DNA of 64,000 bases from Flavilitoribacter sp020436695 (GCA_041392665.1 JAWKLQ010000011.1:62001-126000); one strand, 5' to 3'; shown: positions 26,861-36,016, counted from the stretch's first letter. Notes: a model not told the origin generated them from the sequence alone. Numbers and translations: made by a program.

Positions 26861-27190
26861 ATGGAACCACATAAGATCGGAGAATTTGAGGAACTTGTAC
26901 TCCTCACGGTAGGCATCCTCCACAGCAATGCCTACGGGATAAGCATTAAAGATGAAATAGAAGAACGCCTGGATCGGCAGGTAAGCGTCGGCGCGCTGCA
27001 AATAACACTGCGAAGGCTGGAAAAAAAAGGACTGCTGAAGTCCAGCCTGGGTGAATCTTCCGAAGCCCGACGTGGTCGCCCCAAGCTCTATTTTACTATT
27101 ACTCCCTACGGGAAAAGGGCGATTGAATACACCCGGCAAACGCGGAATGAACTTTGGAACGCGCTCCCCGAATTGGTGCTAAACCTGTGA
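26861..27190 (+). CDS. PadR-family transcriptional repressor
   Basis: A 109-residue PadR protein: KIGEFEELVLLTVGILHSNAYG, recognition helix VGALQITLRRLEKKGLL, wing RRGRPKLYFTIT and a C-terminal dimer helix. It is divergent from the PadR at 26646, so the 214-base gap holds two complete promoter-operator sets. One base separates its stop from the ATG of the next permease, so they form an operon. Its helix and operator belong to the same group as the PadRs at 14486 and 33802, which makes cross-talk possible. Confidence 0.92.
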   Translation: MEPHKIGEFEELVLLTVGILHSNAYGISIKDEIEERLDRQVSVGALQITLRRLEKKGLLKSSLGESSEARRGRPKLYFTITPYGKRAIEYTRQTRNELWNALPELVLNL

Positions 27191-27191
27191 T

Positions 27192-29801
27192 ATGAAGGAC
27201 AACAATTCACCACCGGAATTTCCACTGCGATTCCTCAAATGGTTTTGCAAGCCCACTTACCACCGCGATATAGAAGGAGACCTGCTGGAATTATATGATC
27301 GCCGGGTGGAAAAGGTCGGCTTGAAAAAAGCCAAATGGCTACTGCTCAAAGATGTGTTACTGCTTTTCCGCCCTGGTATCATCCGATCATTTCCTATAAA
27401 AACCCGTTTTATGCTGAAGGAAAATCTGAAAATTGCCGGCCGGCAGCTATTCAAGAACAAAGTATTTACGGCCATCAACCTGGCCGGCTTAACGGTGGGC
27501 ATGACCGCCATCTTGCTGATCCTGGTTTGGGCGCAAAACGAGTGGAGTTTTGATCGCTATTATCCGAATGCCGATCAACTGTATCGGGTCATTTGCCACT
27601 GGGAAGGCAAGGGCGAACATTTAACGATACCCAGTATTCCTATCCGCCTGCGTGACATGGCGAGCAAAGAGATCCCGGAGGCCGAAGAATTTTTTATCAT
27701 GCGGCCGGAAACCCTTGAGAAGCCTTTGATCAAGACAGATGCAGGGGAAGTGTTTGAAGAAGAAGAACTAGCCTACATCAGTGACAATTGGATAGCTGAG
27801 TTCGGGTATGAGGTAGTAAGCGGCTCTTTATCCGGCTATCGTGCCAATAAGTTTGGCCTCGCACTTACCGAAGAACGGGCCCGAAGATTTTTTGGAGATA
27901 TGGATCCCATTGGAAGTACAGTCGAAATGTACTCGACCAATTATACGGTTGAGCTGGTGCTTAAGGACAATCCCTCTAATTCCAGCTTTCAGCAGAAAGT
28001 GTTTTTACCGCTTAACTCGTATTGGCCAAATCGACTTACCTACGAAGAAGAAATAAGATCTTCCAATTACCAGTTTATCGCATTTTTTAAAGCACCGGCA
28101 ACGATCGATCGAAAAAAGGTGGAAGACAAGTTTTCACGTATTCTAAGCCAGATCGACCAAAACAAGCCTACTTCCTGCTCTGTATTTGCTCTGACCGAAA
28201 TGCGATTTCAGGAGGGTATTACGAATGATGTGTTCCAACATCAAACCAAAGCTACGGTGAATATCTTCGCACTCATCGGGCTCATCATTTTACTGGTGGC
28301 GATCCTCAATTACATTAACCTGTCGACGGCCACCATTAGTAAGCGCATTCAAGAGATCGGTATCCGGAAGGTGGTTGGTGCCAATTTTAGCAATATCTTT
28401 TCGCAAATGGTGACCGAATCGGCCATTATCAGCGTACTGGGTTTTGTGCTTGCTTTGCTTGCCGTTTATAGCTTGATGCCTTTGTTAAACCAGTATATCG
28501 GTCAGGCGCTGCGGTTGGATCTGAAAAATGGATACATCTGGGCGCTGTTTGCTTCCGTTCTTGGGCTGGCAATGTTGGTGGCTTCCCTGTATCCGGCTTT
28601 CCTCCATGCCGGGCTTAAACCGATCCAGCTAGTTGGCCAAAAGGGGGCAATTGCCAAGGGGGGAGCCCTGAGGAAAATTTTAGTGGTCAGTCAGTTTACG
28701 GCCGCTATTGTCGTCCTGATCGGTACCGTGACGATCTACCAACAGTTGCATTTTATTCAGAAAAAAGATGTGGGTTATGATCGTGCTCAGGTCATGAGTA
28801 TTAAGTTGAAATACACGGCCGGAGATAATTATGGGAAAAACCTGGATAATTTCAAATTGTTGAAGGGGGAACTGGAACAGATCCCTGAAATTGAATCCAT
28901 TGCCATCACCGACGGCAATGTTACCAATATCGATAATAGAAACAGCGGCACTCTAAAATGGGAGGGTAAACCGGAAGATCAATCGGTGATCGTTTCTCAA
29001 CTACGGGCGGATGAAGACCTCATCTCGGTCTTTGATTTGCAACTCAAGGGAGGGCGGTGGTTCTCATCCGACAATAGTAGCGATAGAAATAATATCATCG
29101 TCAATGAAAGTGCGGTGAAGAGGCTTGGGATCCCGGAGCCGGTAGTCGGGCGTTGGTCCAGTTTTCAGGGTAGAGAGGGACAAATAATTGGGGTCGTGAA
29201 AGACTTCATTTTCACTGATTTCCATCAATCGATAGAGCCGCTGGTCATTTGGCACCATGGAGGTAGAGGCTCCATCATCCAGGTAAGCTGGAGCCGGGCG
29301 GGCTCAATGAAACCCTTAGTCAGGTGGAGCATAAATTCAAACAGTTTTTCCGAACAAGCCCTTTTGAATATACCTTTTTGGATCAAGGACTTTCAGCAAA
29401 TGCACCTGGCGGATATCAAAGCCAGCGTCTTATTACGCATTTTTACTGGCATCATCATTTTTGTCTCCTGTCTGGGCTTACTTGGGTTGACCATATTTGA
29501 TGCACAAAAACGCAGGAAGGAAATTGCTATTCGAAAGGTATTGGGAGCTAATGTCCTTAATATCCTAGAGCAGTTATCCCGGCATTACCTTTTATTGGTT
29601 GGAATGGCTTTCCTGCTGGCCGTTCCTGTAGCCATGTACTTTATCCGAAGATGGCTGGAAAATTTTGCTTATCACATTAATGTATCGATGTGGATCTTTC
29701 TGATCCCGGGAGTACTGGTCGTATTGATTGCCGTGATGACCATGAGTTTTCACAGTCTGAAAGCGGCCATTGTAAATCCGATCCATGCCTTACGGCAGTG
29801 A
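27192..29801 (+). CDS. FtsX-type ABC permease with prefix domain
   Basis: An 869-residue permease. The prefix domain reads PEFPLRFLKWFCKPTYHRD, IEGDLLELYDRRVEKVG, LKDVLLLFRPGIIRSF. Body: helix 1 near residue 95, periplasmic domain, helices with RIQEIGIRKVVGA, central helix (LRKILVVSQFTAAIVVLIG), second periplasmic domain, and helices with RRKEIAIRKVLGA, ending NPIHALRQ. It follows its PadR gene by one base. The second periplasmic domain looks unlike those of the tandem copies at 14.8 and 17.5 kb, suggesting a different ligand. Confidence 0.9.
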   Translation: MKDNNSPPEFPLRFLKWFCKPTYHRDIEGDLLELYDRRVEKVGLKKAKWLLLKDVLLLFRPGIIRSFPIKTRFMLKENLKIAGRQLFKNKVFTAINLAGLTVGMTAILLILVWAQNEWSFDRYYPNADQLYRVICHWEGKGEHLTIPSIPIRLRDMASKEIPEAEEFFIMRPETLEKPLIKTDAGEVFEEEELAYISDNWIAEFGYEVVSGSLSGYRANKFGLALTEERARRFFGDMDPIGSTVEMYSTNYTVELVLKDNPSNSSFQQKVFLPLNSYWPNRLTYEEEIRSSNYQFIAFFKAPATIDRKKVEDKFSRILSQIDQNKPTSCSVFALTEMRFQEGITNDVFQHQTKATVNIFALIGLIILLVAILNYINLSTATISKRIQEIGIRKVVGANFSNIFSQMVTESAIISVLGFVLALLAVYSLMPLLNQYIGQALRLDLKNGYIWALFASVLGLAMLVASLYPAFLHAGLKPIQLVGQKGAIAKGGALRKILVVSQFTAAIVVLIGTVTIYQQLHFIQKKDVGYDRAQVMSIKLKYTAGDNYGKNLDNFKLLKGELEQIPEIESIAITDGNVTNIDNRNSGTLKWEGKPEDQSVIVSQLRADEDLISVFDLQLKGGRWFSSDNSSDRNNIIVNESAVKRLGIPEPVVGRWSSFQGREGQIIGVVKDFIFTDFHQSIEPLVIWHHGGRGSIIQVSWSRAGSMKPLVRWSINSNSFSEQALLNIPFWIKDFQQMHLADIKASVLLRIFTGIIIFVSCLGLLGLTIFDAQKRRKEIAIRKVLGANVLNILEQLSRHYLLLVGMAFLLAVPVAMYFIRRWLENFAYHINVSMWIFLIPGVLVVLIAVMTMSFHSLKAAIVNPIHALRQ

Positions 29802-29887
29802 TAACTTATTCTTATAATGAAAAGTGTATTAAGGGGCCGTTTATAAGGGAATCGTCACTTGGATAGCGATTATAAAATCCAACTATC

Positions 29888-32323
29888 ATGACCAGCCGAC
29901 TACACCTTATATTGATTGTGGCAATATGTATCACCTTAAGCGGCCTAAAAGCACAAAGCAACCAGCGACAAAAACAACTGCTCGATACCGAATGGAGTTT
30001 CCACCTGGGCGAGGCCACTAATGCTCAGCAATCCGACTACGACGATGCCAACTGGCGTAGCCTCGATCTTCCCCACGATTGGAGTATCGAGGGGGACTTT
30101 GATCAAAATGCAGTGACTACCGGCCGAGGTGGTTATTTACCTACCGGCGTCGGCTGGTACCGGAAAGTATTCGACTGGCGGCCCAATGGCAACCCGGTGT
30201 GGATCGAATTTGGCGGTATATATCAAAACAGTGATGTCTGGATCAACGGACACCATCTGGGGCATTATCCGAACGGTTATATGAGTTTTTACTATGATCT
30301 GACGCCTCATTTGGTACCCGGACAAAACACCATCGCCGTCCGGGTGGATAATTCCTTACAACCCAATACCCGCTGGTATTCCGGTTCGGGTATCTATCGG
30401 CATGTTTGGTTGCACACTACACATCCACTGCATGTAGCGCCCTGGGGGACTTATGTGACTACGCCAGTTGTGGATTCGGTTTCGGCTTTGGTATCCGTGG
30501 AGACGACGATTGCAAATGCCGGTGGGCAAAAGCAGCAGGCTGTATTGCGTTCTAGTATACTGGATAAGGAGGGGCAGGAGCGTGCCCGTTATGAGAGTAG
30601 TTTGGTCATAGGGGCGAAAGATACGGTGGTGATCCCGCACGCCTTGGCATTGGAACAACCGCAGTTATGGTCTGTCGAAACCCCTGATTTGTATAAGCTG
30701 GTCTCAGAAATTGAGATCAATGGGCAGGTCATCGACCGCTATACGACCACCTTTGGCATTCGCAAGATCGAATATAATCCTCAAAAGGGCTTTCTTTTAA
30801 ATGGGGTGCAGACCAAAATGAAAGGGGTGAACCTTCACCACGGAGCCGGCAGTGTGGGGGCTGCTGTTCCCATAGATATGTGGCGTAGGCGGTTTCAGGT
30901 GCTGAAAGACATGGGATGCAACGCCATTCGTACGGCCCACAATCCGGTAGCAGAGGAGTTTTTGGACCTTTGCGATGAAATGGGTTTTCTGGTGATGAAT
31001 GAAGTCTTCGATGAATGGACCGGCGGTAAAGTGGAATACGGTTACCATAAATACTTCGAAGAATGGTCCCAGCGGGATCTGGCTGATTTCATCCGTCGGG
31101 ATCGCAACCATCCCTCTGTAGTGATGTGGAGTGCCGGTAACGAGATCGGGGAGCAGAGCCGGGATGGCGGACACGAGATCCTTCGGCCGTTGATCGAAAC
31201 CTTCCATCGCCTGGACCCCACCCGCCCGGTTACTACCGGTAATGACCATATTGCCGCCGATGGTCGTTCGGCAAAACTACCCTTCCTGAACATGCTGGAT
31301 ATTGTCGGGTATAATTATGTAGATCGCTGGCATGAGCGCCGGGAATTGTATAATATCGAAGATAAGATCAATCATCCGGACTGGTTGATGGTAGGCACGG
31401 AAAGCGTATCCATATACGGTGTACGGAGCAATTACATCAACCCTTTTGACACAACGCGGATTCGTCCTATCTCTACCACCAGTCTCATCCGCGCACAGGA
31501 ATTGTGGAAATACATCAGTACGCACGACTATATGATCGGCGACTTCATGTGGACGGGCATCGACTATCTGGGAGAAGCGCGATGGCCGAGCAAAAATGCC
31601 AGTTCCGGTGTGATCGATCTTTGCGGTTTTCCCAAGGACTCCTACTATTTCTACCAAAGCCAATGGACGGATGCGCCCATGCTCCATCTCTTCCCACACT
31701 GGAACTGGCCGGGCAGAGAAGGAGAGGTCATTCCCGTTATGGCCTTTACCAATTGTGATACGGTGGAGCTTTTCGTCAATGATAAATCTTTTGGTCAGAA
31801 AGCTGTTCAATTCCCCCGGCCCGGTAATTCCGGTGGTTGGAATCGCTACGATGAGCCACCCGTGGCTATCACTACCAGTGATTTGTATCTCACCTGGGAT
31901 GTCCCCTACACACCGGGCGTACTTAAGGCAGTAGGGCATTGTGCAAACGGCAATCGGTTGGAACAAACGATAAGTACTACCGGCTCCCCCTACGCAATAC
32001 GCCTGACGACGGATAAAGGGGATATCTCCGCCAACCGGCAGGATATTGCGCACCTCACGGTAGAAGTTGTAGATCGGGAAGGTCGATTAGTGCCTACGGC
32101 TGCTAACGAAATAAGCCTGCAAGTGAACGGCCCGGCCCGGCTCATAGGTTTTGATAATGGTGATCCGACAGACCATACCAACATGAAATCATCCGACAGG
32201 AAAGTATTTCACGGATTGGCCCTGGGTATTGTACAGTCAGAAGACCGGAGTGGGAAGGTAATAGTTCGGGCTACCTCTCCCGGTTTGCAGGCGGCAAGGG
32301 TAACGATAGCACTGTTCGACTGA
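29888..32323 (+). CDS. Secreted glycoside hydrolase family 2 (beta-galactosidase/glucuronidase type)
   Basis: An 811-residue exported enzyme. Residues 1-23 are a signal peptide (ILIVAICITLSGLKA). The GH2 sugar-binding domain begins LLDTEWSFHLGEA and contains LPHDWSIEGDF; a beta-sandwich follows, then the TIM barrel with GVNLHHGAGSVG and IRTAHNPVAEEF. The acid/base is Glu419 in SAGNEIGEQS and the nucleophile Glu505 in VGTESVS, both retained. After about residue 590 come a DUF4982-like domain (HWNWPGREGEVIPV) and an Ig-like C-terminal domain. It removes a terminal beta-linked sugar from polysaccharide fragments in the periplasm or outside. Convergent to a CE15-like esterase, which suggests a joint role on plant or algal hemicellulose-type glycans (inference). 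No SusC/D genes are near. Confidence 0.9.
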   Translation: MTSRLHLILIVAICITLSGLKAQSNQRQKQLLDTEWSFHLGEATNAQQSDYDDANWRSLDLPHDWSIEGDFDQNAVTTGRGGYLPTGVGWYRKVFDWRPNGNPVWIEFGGIYQNSDVWINGHHLGHYPNGYMSFYYDLTPHLVPGQNTIAVRVDNSLQPNTRWYSGSGIYRHVWLHTTHPLHVAPWGTYVTTPVVDSVSALVSVETTIANAGGQKQQAVLRSSILDKEGQERARYESSLVIGAKDTVVIPHALALEQPQLWSVETPDLYKLVSEIEINGQVIDRYTTTFGIRKIEYNPQKGFLLNGVQTKMKGVNLHHGAGSVGAAVPIDMWRRRFQVLKDMGCNAIRTAHNPVAEEFLDLCDEMGFLVMNEVFDEWTGGKVEYGYHKYFEEWSQRDLADFIRRDRNHPSVVMWSAGNEIGEQSRDGGHEILRPLIETFHRLDPTRPVTTGNDHIAADGRSAKLPFLNMLDIVGYNYVDRWHERRELYNIEDKINHPDWLMVGTESVSIYGVRSNYINPFDTTRIRPISTTSLIRAQELWKYISTHDYMIGDFMWTGIDYLGEARWPSKNASSGVIDLCGFPKDSYYFYQSQWTDAPMLHLFPHWNWPGREGEVIPVMAFTNCDTVELFVNDKSFGQKAVQFPRPGNSGGWNRYDEPPVAITTSDLYLTWDVPYTPGVLKAVGHCANGNRLEQTISTTGSPYAIRLTTDKGDISANRQDIAHLTVEVVDREGRLVPTAANEISLQVNGPARLIGFDNGDPTDHTNMKSSDRKVFHGLALGIVQSEDRSGKVIVRATSPGLQAARVTIALFD

Positions 32324-32331
32324 GTACTCTT

Positions 32332-33624
32332 TTACAAATGCTTTTGGATAAAACTGAGGATAACCGGATAATCTGAAGGCCTGGTACCATGTCCTCCATC
32401 GTGCATGTGGTAGCCGATGGCATGGTCCGTCAGTGCTTTTTCTGCGGGGGGCATCTGGTCGGTATCCAATCCTTTTTTGCCGAACAGTTTATAAACCGGT
32501 TCAGCGGCAACGGCGGCCAGAAATTCACCCTTTGGGTCCGACCAACCATCTTCATCGCCGGTTAGTAGCAAGATCGGCCGGGGAGCCATCAATGCAAGCA
32601 GCAGATGAGCGTCTAAAGGAAATTGAGTGGGGTTTTTGGCGCGCTTTTGGTAATTCGGGCAAAACTGATAAGGATATCTCGATGGTGCGGTTAAATGAGC
32701 AATGGTCTCTCCGTAAATCCGGCTGCTCAATGCGGCTCCACCTTCACCCGAGCAACTGGCAATAACCATGGCGAAGCGCTCATCGGCAGCCCCTGCCCAT
32801 AATACGGTTTTGCCGAGCCGGGAAATGCCGAATAGTGCAACCCGGTCGGCGGCTATGCTATCATCCGTCTCCAGATAATCCATAACCCGACTCAGCCCCC
32901 AGGCCCAGGCCGCGATCGTACCCCATTCGCCGGGGGGTCTTGTTTCCTCTTCTACTTCTTTGAACAATCCCTGCACCCCATGATGGGTGCTTCCGGCAAA
33001 ATCGGGTTGGATATCACCGTAATATACCATGGCAATACCTACTCCCTGGTCTATAAACGGCTGGATATCAAAACTCCCGAACCTGGACTCTTTCGGGGCA
33101 GGTACTTTTTCGTGCTCCCGGTTCCAGATGGTTCCTCTGCGGACTCCGGGGTCTTGTGCCATTGTTGAGTTTGCGGTGAAGTTGATCATCAACATTAATG
33201 GAACGGGGCCTTGTATTGATCTGGGGAGGTAGATCAATGCGTCCATGTAATGCTCATCCGAATTTTCGGAAAAATATATTCTCACCTGCTTTCGAACTAC
33301 GGTGGAGTCGTAAGCCAGAGTTCCACTATCAAATACATCAAAAACGGGCTTCACGTTATTTTCCGGAACGTGACCATATTGATATTCCTTGAACATTTCG
33401 AGGATCTCCGGCCTTCTTTCTTGGGACCATTCCTCCGTATTGGTCACTTTTTTACCGTTTCTTAGTTGTAAAGGGTCAGGGAGTATATAAGTACCCGTTT
33501 GGGCCTCATCATAATTTACCGGAATGCCGGCAACCGTATCGGGAGCTTGCCCAAACGAACACCAACAAGAGCCGGCTAGAATAAATAGCGTGATTATTGA
33601 TCTACGAACATGTTTATATCTCAT
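32332..33624 (-). CDS. CE15-like glucuronoyl esterase, secreted
   Basis: A 430-residue exported alpha/beta-hydrolase with a signal peptide (IITLFILAGSCWCSFG). GISRLGK near residues 266-272 matches the CE15 G-x-S-R-x-G-K motif (Ser268 nucleophile; the usual Cys is Ile). Glu294 in CSGEGG fits the non-canonical acid position of bacterial CE15, and His412 in DGGHGT completes the triad. CE15 enzymes cut ester bonds between lignin alcohols and glucuronic acid side chains of xylan; some act on other uronate esters. It is convergent to the GH2 gene with a gap of only 8 bases. Acetyl-xylan esterase is the main alternative. Confidence 0.82.
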   Translation of the reverse strand: MRYKHVRRSIITLFILAGSCWCSFGQAPDTVAGIPVNYDEAQTGTYILPDPLQLRNGKKVTNTEEWSQERRPEILEMFKEYQYGHVPENNVKPVFDVFDSGTLAYDSTVVRKQVRIYFSENSDEHYMDALIYLPRSIQGPVPLMLMINFTANSTMAQDPGVRRGTIWNREHEKVPAPKESRFGSFDIQPFIDQGVGIAMVYYGDIQPDFAGSTHHGVQGLFKEVEEETRPPGEWGTIAAWAWGLSRVMDYLETDDSIAADRVALFGISRLGKTVLWAGAADERFAMVIASCSGEGGAALSSRIYGETIAHLTAPSRYPYQFCPNYQKRAKNPTQFPLDAHLLLALMAPRPILLLTGDEDGWSDPKGEFLAAVAAEPVYKLFGKKGLDTDQMPPAEKALTDHAIGYHMHDGGHGTRPSDYPVILSFIQKHL

Positions 33625-33733
33625 AGATACAATTTAGGCATTTATTGTAATGGAAAGGTTTGAATAGGTTCAAAAATAGACTGCTATACTATAGAAAATG
33701 TTGTATTTCTGGTTCCTCGTAATAAATAAAGTT

Positions 33734-33795
33734 TTACTGCAATTAGGAATTAACCTAAAAGTCGTATACATTTGTAGGTATTACTGCAATTAGGA
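33734..33795 (+). promoter_or_regulatory. Paired direct-repeat operator and promoter before the 33802 PadR
   Basis: TTACTGCAATTAGGA occurs at 33734-33748 and 33781-33795, 47 bases apart. A perfect -7 box TACATTTG (33767-33774) lies between them, seven bases before the second copy. The first copy extends as AATTAACC, matching AATTAATC at the 14417 site. The PadR ATG is six bases after the second copy. Confidence 0.75.
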
Positions 33796-33801
33796 GAAAA
33801 C

Positions 33802-34137
33802 ATGGGTAAATATCGATTAGGCGAATTTGAAGAGATTGTTTTACTCACCGTTGCCATTCTTTATGACAATGCCTATGGCATATCGATCAAGGAAGATATT
33901 CAGGAACGGCTGGATCGCAAGGTCAGTGTGGGTGCATTGCAATCCGCTTTGCGAAGAATGGAGAAAAAGGGTTTTCTGAGATCCAGAAAAGGAGAGACCA
34001 ATGACGTGCGCGGAGGACGACCCAAGCTGTTATTTACGCTCACGGCTGCCGGCCAACAGGCACTGGAAGAAGCCCGGGATAGCCGCAACCAACTATGGAA
34101 CGCCATCCCGGATGGGGTGTTAAAACTAACTTCTTAA
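33802..34137 (+). CDS. PadR-family transcriptional repressor, cut off from its permease by an IS
   Basis: A 111-residue PadR protein: RLGEFEEIVLLTVAILYDNAYG, recognition helix VGALQSALRRMEKKGFL, wing RGGRPKLLFTLT and dimer helix. Its TAA stop falls on the first two bases of the IS left end, so the last codons or the stop may have been altered by insertion, but the length equals its paralogues. Without the IS, it would directly precede the prefix-domain permease at 36017, as in the other pairs. It shares recognition helix and operator type with the PadR at 14486. Confidence 0.9.
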   Translation: MGKYRLGEFEEIVLLTVAILYDNAYGISIKEDIQERLDRKVSVGALQSALRRMEKKGFLRSRKGETNDVRGGRPKLLFTLTAAGQQALEEARDSRNQLWNAIPDGVLKLTS

Positions 34138-34170
34138 GAGGCTGTCTCAAAAGTAAAGAGACAGCCTCTT
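34136..34170. repeat. Left IS end, fold-back hairpin
   Basis: AAGAGGCTGTCTC (34136-34148) pairs perfectly with GAGACAGCCTCTT (34158-34170) over a 9-base loop. The outer arm is also part of the terminal inverted repeat. Confidence 0.85.
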
Positions 34171-34208
34171 GGTTTTAAAATCATTGAGGTTTTTCGTATC
34201 TTAAGGAT

Positions 34209-35888
34209 ATGGGAGCTCAAAAAAAGAAACGGCACAATAAGGTCACGTTTAAGCCCTACGATCAGAATCAGATGTGGCTGTTGCCGCCAAGTTTAGGGGA
34301 TTTGATCCCTGCTAATCACCTGGTCCGGCTAGTGAATGTGGCGATAGAAGGCTTGGACTTGGAGCCAATCTTGAATACTTATGAGGGAGGCGGCTCGAGC
34401 GCTTATCATCCTCGGATGTTGCTCAAAGCCTTAGTGTATGGCTACATTGAGAAGCTCTATTCATCGCGCAAGATAGAGAAGGCGCTCAAGGAGAATATCT
34501 GCTTCATGTGGTTGTGCGGGATGCAACAGCCGGACCACAACACTCTGAACCGTTTTCGCAAGGGCCAATTAAAAAATACGGTCAAAGATGTCTTTGCCCA
34601 GGTGTTGCTGCTGCTGATTGATCAGGGCCATGTGAACCTGGAAGAGTATCATGTAGATGGTACGAAGATGGAATCAGTAGCTAATCGCTACACCTTTGTG
34701 TGGGCCAAGAATGTGGCCAGATACAAAGCCAGTGTATTGGAAAAAGTGGCTGCTCTGGTGGATCAGATCGAGCAATCTAATGAGGAAGCAGAAGCTGCCG
34801 CCCAGGAACAGACCAAGCCAGGCACCAGTCCTATAGCGGATAGTGAAGCATTAGCACAAACCATTGATCGGCTCAATGAACAGCTAGCTACGGAGTTAGG
34901 CAAGAATAAGCAACTCAAGAAAAAGCTGGATAAACTGGAAAAGGAACATCTGCCAAAGCTTCGCCAGTATGAAGAACAGGAACGCAAACTGGATGGTCGA
35001 TCTTCGTATTCCAAAACTGATCCGGATGCTACCTTCATGCGTATGAAGGATGATCATATGAAGAACGGGCAACTCAAGCCCGGGTATAATGTACAGATTG
35101 GTACGGAAGATCAGTTTATTGTTAACTACACCATCCACCAATCCACAGTTGATGCGCCGGTCTTTGTGGAGCATATGGATAATACCAAATCCTTATTGGC
35201 CGGCATTGATCAGTCCATGCCCCAGCGCATCGGTGGAGATGCCGGTTATGGCTATGAACAAAACTATGATTATCTGGAAGCAGAGGGTTTGGGCAACTAT
35301 CTGAAGTATCCAGGCTTTTTTCAGGAGCAGCAAAAAAAATATCAGCAAAACCCATTTTTGGTTGCCAACCTATATTACAACCCGGAACAAGATTGCTATA
35401 TCTGTCCCATGGGCCAGCGTTTAAGCTACTGGTATACGGGCAAAGAGCAAAAGAAAAGCGGCTATCAGGCTACTTACCGGGTTTATCGTGCCCGCAGATG
35501 CGATGGGTGCCCCTTGCGAGGCCAATGTTACAAAGCCAAGCAAAATCGGCGCATCATTCGAATGAATCAAAACCTAAATCGACATCGGCAACAGGCCCGG
35601 GACAATCTATGGTCATTGCGTGGTATACGAATGCGAAAAAAGCGAGGAGTGGATGTGGAACCGGTTTTCGGTCATATCAAAGCCTGCCGCAGCTTCCGAC
35701 GTTTTATGTTGCGATCCCTAGCTAAAGTCAATATTGAGTTTGGGCTGCTAGCCATTGCTCATAATATCAAAAAATGGTGGGCCAAACTCCAACGGGGGCC
35801 AATAATCCGCAACTTGGATCCCAAAAACGGACCGATTGGGCCGAATCCTGGCCTTATGTTGGCTTTTTCCCCTAACCCCAGCAGATAA
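34209..35888 (+). CDS. IS1182-family transposase
   Basis: A 559-residue DDE transposase. The N-terminus (MWLLPPSLGDLIPANHLVRLV) and YHPRMLLKALVYGY are the DUF772-type domain common in this family. The first catalytic Asp is in EEYHVDGTKMES, the second in RIGGDAGYGYE, and the Glu in DVEPVFGHIK. A coiled-coil insertion lies near residues 185-265. A Cys cluster (CYICP, CDGCPLRGQC) near residues 398-440 looks like a zinc ribbon, typical for IS1182 enzymes. The gene is uninterrupted, so the element may be active. Its C-terminal tail is rich in Pro and Asn and may be variable. Confidence 0.93.
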   Translation: MGAQKKKRHNKVTFKPYDQNQMWLLPPSLGDLIPANHLVRLVNVAIEGLDLEPILNTYEGGGSSAYHPRMLLKALVYGYIEKLYSSRKIEKALKENICFMWLCGMQQPDHNTLNRFRKGQLKNTVKDVFAQVLLLLIDQGHVNLEEYHVDGTKMESVANRYTFVWAKNVARYKASVLEKVAALVDQIEQSNEEAEAAAQEQTKPGTSPIADSEALAQTIDRLNEQLATELGKNKQLKKKLDKLEKEHLPKLRQYEEQERKLDGRSSYSKTDPDATFMRMKDDHMKNGQLKPGYNVQIGTEDQFIVNYTIHQSTVDAPVFVEHMDNTKSLLAGIDQSMPQRIGGDAGYGYEQNYDYLEAEGLGNYLKYPGFFQEQQKKYQQNPFLVANLYYNPEQDCYICPMGQRLSYWYTGKEQKKSGYQATYRVYRARRCDGCPLRGQCYKAKQNRRIIRMNQNLNRHRQQARDNLWSLRGIRMRKKRGVDVEPVFGHIKACRSFRRFMLRSLAKVNIEFGLLAIAHNIKKWWAKLQRGPIIRNLDPKNGPIGPNPGLMLAFSPNPSR

Positions 35889-35960
35889 TGGCTCTGATCG
35901 CAGGTGAAAAAGGTCTCGCTCTGGGGCATGTCACCATCAATGAGGTAGTATCGAAAATTA

Positions 35961-35998
35961 GAGGCTGCCTCAAAAGCGTACTTTTGAGACAGCCTCTT
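35961..35998. repeat. Right IS end, fold-back hairpin
   Basis: GAGGCTGCCTCAAAAG (35961-35976) pairs with CTTTTGAGACAGCCTC (35981-35996) at 15 of 16 positions over a 4-base loop. The outer arm overlaps the terminal inverted repeat. Such stems at both ends could block transcription into the transposase gene. Confidence 0.85.
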
Positions 35999-36016
35999 GG
36001 CATCAAATGATCATCT

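Larger units (their letters stand above)
34136..35998 (+). mobile_element. IS1182-family insertion sequence, complete
   Basis: The element has perfect 20-base terminal inverted repeats at 34136-34155 and 35979-35998 (AAGAGGCTGTCTCAAAAGTA and its complement) around one intact transposase gene. GAGGCTGTCTCAAAAGT ends are typical of IS1182-family elements. Each end can also fold on itself into a hairpin. I see no target-site duplication. It lies between a PadR gene and its permease, in the same orientation as both. Confidence 0.88.

Noticed and set aside
31277..32053. Long minus-strand frame of 258 codons inside the GH2 gene
   Set aside because: It is antisense to clearly conserved GH2 and DUF4982-like sequence, has no recognisable domain and looks like a composition shadow.
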